6,385 bases of DNA from Methanoregula sp. (GTDB lineage: Archaea > Halobacteriota > Methanomicrobia > Methanomicrobiales > Methanospirillaceae), in NCBI GenBank assembly GCA_003157895.1, contig PMKW01000089.1, forward strand, positions 1-6,385, written 5' to 3'. Positions within the stretch are counted from its first letter, which is position 1. Each line of letters opens with the position of its first letter. The notes below the pieces were generated by a model. That model was not told the origin of the DNA. It did no database searches and saw only the letters and a program-made list of their open reading frames with translations. The translations under genes were made by a program, and so were the position numbers. Positions 4,259 through 6,385 of this stretch are shown piece after piece.

Positions 4259-5539
4259 ATGCCCCGGCATGAGCTGAACCGGAAATTTCTCTCCGATTGC
4301 GTAGACATAATACGGCACAATCGCGACCGGGGGATGCCAGAGCGGCGGGGGCAGAGCCTAAAAGAGCGTCGTAATTACTATCAAAATGATTTCCCCCGGG
4401 CAGAAGAAACTATTTCTCGACAGACAAAACACGTTAAAATAACGACTGAATACGGGCGTGAACAGCGAATGGAAGATGTCCTCATCACGGAATATACCGG
4501 CACAAGACGGGATGAGATCTCCCGGTTTTACCAGTACGGCAGCGGCGGAGTCCGGGTTCTCGATGCCAGAAAAACAACAAAACGGCTGTACCTGTTCGAT
4601 CCCTCCACGGATATCATGACAGAACGCGATCCCCGCAGGCAGGAAAAGATACTCCGGCGGTTCGTCTTTGACCGGTACGGGATGCTCGAAGAGACATTTG
4701 CATTCGGGCAGAGTCCCCGGACCTTCCGGTACGAGAACGGCGGCAGGCAGATCGTTGTGCGGGAGGGCGGGGATTATGGTGCTGTCGGGAAGATCTTTAC
4801 CTTTGAAAATAACGGCATCAGCGAGACCGCCTGGGGACGCAACGGCTCAATCGAGCGCGTGTACCAGTTCGACGCCAAGGGCGATGCCATCGCCATACGG
4901 GCAGGAGGATGGTACGGGGAAGTGGAAAGGACCATTGTATTTGCCGGCATGGGGGCCTCGTTGTTCCTTGAACCCGAGGCCTTCCTCCAGTTCCTGATGT
5001 TTACCGAATGGAGCGCAAAAGACCAGGACGAGGAGATAAACGAGCGGGTGGCAAAGATACGCGCCGGGGAAACGGCAGCACCCAAAAAAAGTCCGTATGC
5101 ATTCACGGGCGAGCGGCACATTCCCGGTGATGCGGGAGCGGCTGGAGGCCATGAGCAGGTCCCGCAACGGGAGGTCAGGACATCCCGGGGCGGCCCGGCA
5201 GACACCGGCATTGATTTTATTCCCGATGGCGATGCACCCGCTGTTGAGGACTCCCATAAGCAGAGGATACTGTCCCGGCAGAGCCAGGATATCTCCTATC
5301 AGGAACGCCGGGACAGTGAAGAGGGTGGCGGACTTTCGCGGGGCAGGAGTGCCGAGATCCCGCTTGAGGAGCGTTTTGAGAGTTCGCACCGGGAACCCGA
5401 GAAGCTCTCCAAAGGGAGGAGCGCGGAGATCCCGCTGGATGAACGGTTTGAAAGTGCACAGAAGGAACGGGAGAAGCTCTCCAAAGGGAGGAGCGCCGAG
5501 ATCCCCTACAGCGAACGCAGGGGCGACGGGGACCGGTAA
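4259..5539 (+). CDS. Unrecognised repeat protein with a beta-repeat core and a C-terminal 24-residue tandem repeat tail
   Basis: From ATG 4259 the product is 426 residues; a TTG at 4217 would add 14. I do not recognise it. Residues 1-70 are basic and polar. Residues about 90-232 show a periodic pattern, an aromatic-x-aromatic-[DE or G] tetrad near 93, 113, 137, 158, 182, 204 and 228, each later one followed by a Gly, with 20-24 residues between copies. This resembles YD/RHS-type beta repeats. A hydrophobic helix-like piece (AFLQFLMF, 241-248) closes the core. Residues 250-335 are charged and low in hydrophobics, probably disordered. The tail (337-426) is made of R-S-A-E-I-P-x-x-E-R repeats. 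There is no signal peptide or membrane helix, so it is probably cytoplasmic. The DNA around 4370-4460 is richer in A/T than the rest. It is divergent from the RDD operon and convergent with the SOR-like gene. Confidence 0.85.
   Translation: MPRHELNRKFLSDCVDIIRHNRDRGMPERRGQSLKERRNYYQNDFPRAEETISRQTKHVKITTEYGREQRMEDVLITEYTGTRRDEISRFYQYGSGGVRVLDARKTTKRLYLFDPSTDIMTERDPRRQEKILRRFVFDRYGMLEETFAFGQSPRTFRYENGGRQIVVREGGDYGAVGKIFTFENNGISETAWGRNGSIERVYQFDAKGDAIAIRAGGWYGEVERTIVFAGMGASLFLEPEAFLQFLMFTEWSAKDQDEEINERVAKIRAGETAAPKKSPYAFTGERHIPGDAGAAGGHEQVPQREVRTSRGGPADTGIDFIPDGDAPAVEDSHKQRILSRQSQDISYQERRDSEEGGGLSRGRSAEIPLEERFESSHREPEKLSKGRSAEIPLDERFESAQKEREKLSKGRSAEIPYSERRGDGDR
5330..5536 (+). repeat. Tandem 72-bp coding repeats (24 residues each)
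   Basis: Two full copies at 5330-5401 and 5402-5473 and a shortened third at 5474-5536 encode L-S-[RK]-G-R-S-A-E-I-P-x-x-E-R-[FR] units. The DNA GAGAAGCTCTCCAAAGGG is identical at 5399-5416 and 5471-5488, which points to recent in-frame duplication. The first copy is more diverged. Just upstream, about 5267-5329, a degenerate older copy is recognisable in the protein as S-Q-D-I-S-Y-Q-E-R-R. The unit is a whole number of codons and lies inside one gene, so it is a protein repeat and not an array of DNA sites. Confidence 0.9.
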
Positions 5540-5553
5540 AAAAATTATTTTTT
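5537..5553. terminator. Shared bidirectional oligo-T terminator between convergent genes
   Basis: The stop codons of the two convergent genes are 5 bp apart. Seven A at 5538-5544 give a T7 run for minus-strand transcripts, and six T at 5548-5553 give a T6 run for plus-strand transcripts. Each run lies directly after, or overlaps, the stop codons, so one 17-bp element can terminate both genes in the archaeal, hairpin-free manner. Confidence 0.65.
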
Positions 5554-6048
5554 CCTGTAAAGAACAATGATTGCTGCACCGAGCAGGGGGAGCACTCCTG
5601 CGGCGGCCTTCGTTGCCGGCGGGCTGGCAGCCGGGAGGAGCGGGGTGGTTGCAATGGGTCCCGTATTATACAGCTGCCGGGTGAGGGAACCGGTGAGAAC
5701 ACAGGAAGCAGTGACTGCGATCTCATCTCCCGGTTTCGTATCGATGGGATACGTATAGGTGAAGGTATCGGGTGCCGGCTGGCTGGTATAGAATGAATCG
5801 TTCACGATCTTCCCGTTGATCGTGACCGTGACTTCTTTTATGTAATGTTCCTGCAGATTCGGAACCCTGTGGGTTATCGTAACCTGGAGATCCCCTGAAA
5901 GTTCATTATACGTTAGTGTCATATCCGATGGCGGGTGCGCTGAGACGGGAGGAATACTGAGACCCTCTGCCGGAATCGCTGTCAGTATCCAGAAGATCGT
6001 TGTTAAGGGAGAGCGATAAGAACAGGGTGTTACCAGGGAACCTTTCAT
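5545..6048 (-). CDS. Secreted, probably membrane-anchored protein resembling the superoxide reductase/neelaredoxin Ig-like fold
   Basis: The 167-residue product starts at ATG 6048 with GGAGG 5 nt upstream; the GTG one codon earlier is too close to that site. Residues 1-37 form a rather long signal sequence (core TTIFWILTAI), with a likely cut after V-S-A (35-37), so the mature protein would begin HPPSDM. A beta domain follows: DLQVTITH (53-60), EHYIKEVTVTINGKIV (67-82), YTYPIDTKPGDEIAVTASC (98-116). The HYI motif and the late Cys in a strand resemble the iron-binding domain of desulfoferrodoxin/neelaredoxin, but the C-x-x-H ending is here C-V-L-T. A Pro/Ala/Thr linker (131-148), a hydrophobic segment GVLPLLGAAIIVLY (151-164) and the basic tail RKK look like a C-terminal membrane anchor or sorting signal. 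Small secreted AHPP-type proteins of this sort occur in methanogens and bacteria without known function. Catalytic activity is not claimed. Confidence 0.82.
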   Translation of the reverse strand: MKGSLVTPCSYRSPLTTIFWILTAIPAEGLSIPPVSAHPPSDMTLTYNELSGDLQVTITHRVPNLQEHYIKEVTVTINGKIVNDSFYTSQPAPDTFTYTYPIDTKPGDEIAVTASCVLTGSLTRQLYNTGPIATTPLLPAASPPATKAAAGVLPLLGAAIIVLYRKK

Positions 6049-6053
6049 CACAT

Positions 6054-6058
6054 CCTCC
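6054..6058 (-). promoter_or_regulatory. Shine-Dalgarno GGAGG of the SOR-like protein gene
   Basis: GGAGG on the minus strand is 5 nt from ATG 6048-6046 and only 2 nt from GTG 6051-6049, which decides the start in favour of the ATG. Confidence 0.7.
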
Positions 6059-6062
6059 GGTA

Positions 6063-6115
6063 CCTGATGTCAGGAGTGGTGAATGTTAAATGTTATACTC
6101 CTGACAATTTCCTGA
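6063..6115. promoter_or_regulatory. Operator-like cluster of CCTGA repeats around a TATA-like box
   Basis: TGTCAGGAGT (6068-6077) and ACTCCTGACA (6097-6106) are perfect 10-bp inverted repeats with 19 bp between them. The motif CCTGA occurs four times in 53 bp: plus at 6063-6067, minus at 6070-6074, plus at 6100-6104 and 6111-6115; the first two make the small palindrome CCTGATGTCAGG. Between the long arms, on the minus strand, lies the A/T-rich TATAACATTTAACATT, a fitting TATA box for the gene starting at 6048. The arrangement looks like regulator sites flanking a core promoter. As RNA it could also be a hairpin. Confidence 0.5.
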
Positions 6116-6120
6116 TACGT

Positions 6121-6126
6121 AAAAAA
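6121..6126 (-). terminator. Oligo-T terminator of the tautomerase gene
   Basis: Six T on the minus strand begin 16 nt beyond the tautomerase stop codon, preceded by the T-rich TTCATTCTTCATTCC. This separates the tautomerase gene from the promoter region of the next minus-strand gene. Confidence 0.5.
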
Positions 6127-6142
6127 GGAATGAAGAATGAAG

Positions 6143-6328
6143 TTATTCGTCGCAGCGGAGTACTCCGCCCTTCCCGATGTCCTCAAGCTCTTTTTCCTCG
6201 ATCATGATGGTCACCAGTTCCTTTCTGGCACCGGCAACCGTGACCATGGTCTCGGTGAACTCCTTCACAATCCTGCGCTTCTGGTCGCGTGTCAGGCCTT
6301 TTCTTTGTTTAAGTATGATGACGGGCAC
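6143..6328 (-). CDS. 4-oxalocrotonate tautomerase family protein
   Basis: The 61-residue product begins M-P-V-I-I, so removing Met exposes Pro1, the general base of the tautomerase superfamily. The pattern GLTRDQKRRIVKEFTETM (11-28), a central strand VTIMIEE (39-45) and the ending IGKGGV (51-56) all match small 4-oxalocrotonate tautomerase subunits, which have about 60-70 residues and act as hexamers. Arg residues are present in the region where the family's Arg11 lies. The physiological substrate is unknown; methanogens keep such genes without an aromatic meta-cleavage pathway, so the original enzyme name should not be read as its function. The start is GTG 6328, fixed by the N-terminal Pro and by GAAGGTG 5 nt upstream. 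The gene stands alone, followed by a T-run and the promoter of the SOR-like gene. Confidence 0.93.
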   Translation of the reverse strand: MPVIILKQRKGLTRDQKRRIVKEFTETMVTVAGARKELVTIMIEEKELEDIGKGGVLRCDE

Positions 6329-6333
6329 AAATA

Positions 6334-6368
6334 CACCTTCAGAAGGGTTGGGCGGACCGGATATTTAG
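6334..6368 (-). promoter_or_regulatory. TATA-like box and Shine-Dalgarno of the tautomerase gene
   Basis: On the minus strand CTAAATATC at 6368-6360 is a good TATA-like box. A start about 25 nt on falls near 6340, just at the GAAGGTG (6340-6334) that matches the archaeal AGGTGAT ribosome-binding consensus and precedes GTG 6328 by 5 nt. The leader would be very short. Confidence 0.5.
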
Positions 6369-6385
6369 CAGGTGCGGATTGCCGG

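Noticed and set aside
4114..4272. A 52-codon plus-strand frame beginning MNVHAFFSSLMADD in the divergent intergenic region.
   Set aside because: It has no Shine-Dalgarno, shows no family resemblance, runs across the palindromes and the likely promoter, and overlaps the start of the next gene.
4847..5389. Minus-strand open frames inside the 4259-5539 gene (up to 180 codons), and the overlapping one reaching 5726.
   Set aside because: Long antisense frames are common in GC-rich coding DNA. Their translations are rich in Arg, Pro and Ser with no domain, while the plus frame has regular protein repeats.
5330..5536. CRISPR or iteron array suggested by regularly spaced repeats.
   Set aside because: The 72-bp units are contiguous, in frame, without spacers, and encode a conserved peptide; they are a coding tandem repeat.

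Overview
The window looks like chromosomal DNA from a methanogenic euryarchaeon, most probably of the Methanomicrobiales (Methanoregula-like). The reasons are the archaea-specific gene set (a UPF0146 protein beside an archaemetzincin), archaeal TATA-like boxes and oligo-T terminators instead of bacterial -35/-10 signals, a Methanomicrobiales-style choice of small secreted and HEAT-repeat proteins, and moderately high GC. The genus is an inference. I see no rRNA, tRNA, CRISPR array, insertion sequence or phage gene.

Layout: (1) Positions 1-826 hold a divergent pair, a UPF0146 gene on the minus strand that runs off the left edge and an archaemetzincin zinc protease gene (amzA) on the plus strand. 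Their start codons are only 17 bp apart and both may be leaderless. (2) Positions 983-1975 encode a complete histone-deacetylase-superfamily hydrolase. It ends 4 bp from a convergent minus-strand gene for an unrecognised protein with two membrane helices (1980-2543). (3) Positions 2644-4037 are a compact minus-strand cluster, probably one operon: an RDD-family membrane protein, then a cupredoxin-like lipoprotein, then a small HEAT-repeat protein. (4) Positions 4038-4258 are a regulatory region between divergent genes, with palindromes, TATA-like boxes and a seven-codon upstream ORF. (5) Positions 4259-5539 encode an unrecognised 426-residue protein built of two kinds of repeat. It converges, with 5 bp between stop codons, on (6) a secreted, probably membrane-anchored protein resembling the superoxide reductase/neelaredoxin fold (5545-6048). 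(7) Positions 6143-6328 encode a 4-oxalocrotonate tautomerase family protein.

No single pathway links these genes. The most interesting points are two extracytoplasmic proteins whose folds suggest metal binding but whose canonical ligand sets are altered: a cupredoxin with Asp in place of the copper-ligand Cys, and an SOR-like protein missing its last His. Also notable are the double-repeat protein at 4259-5539, the operator-like repeats at 6063-6115, and the upstream mini-ORF in frame with the RDD gene.
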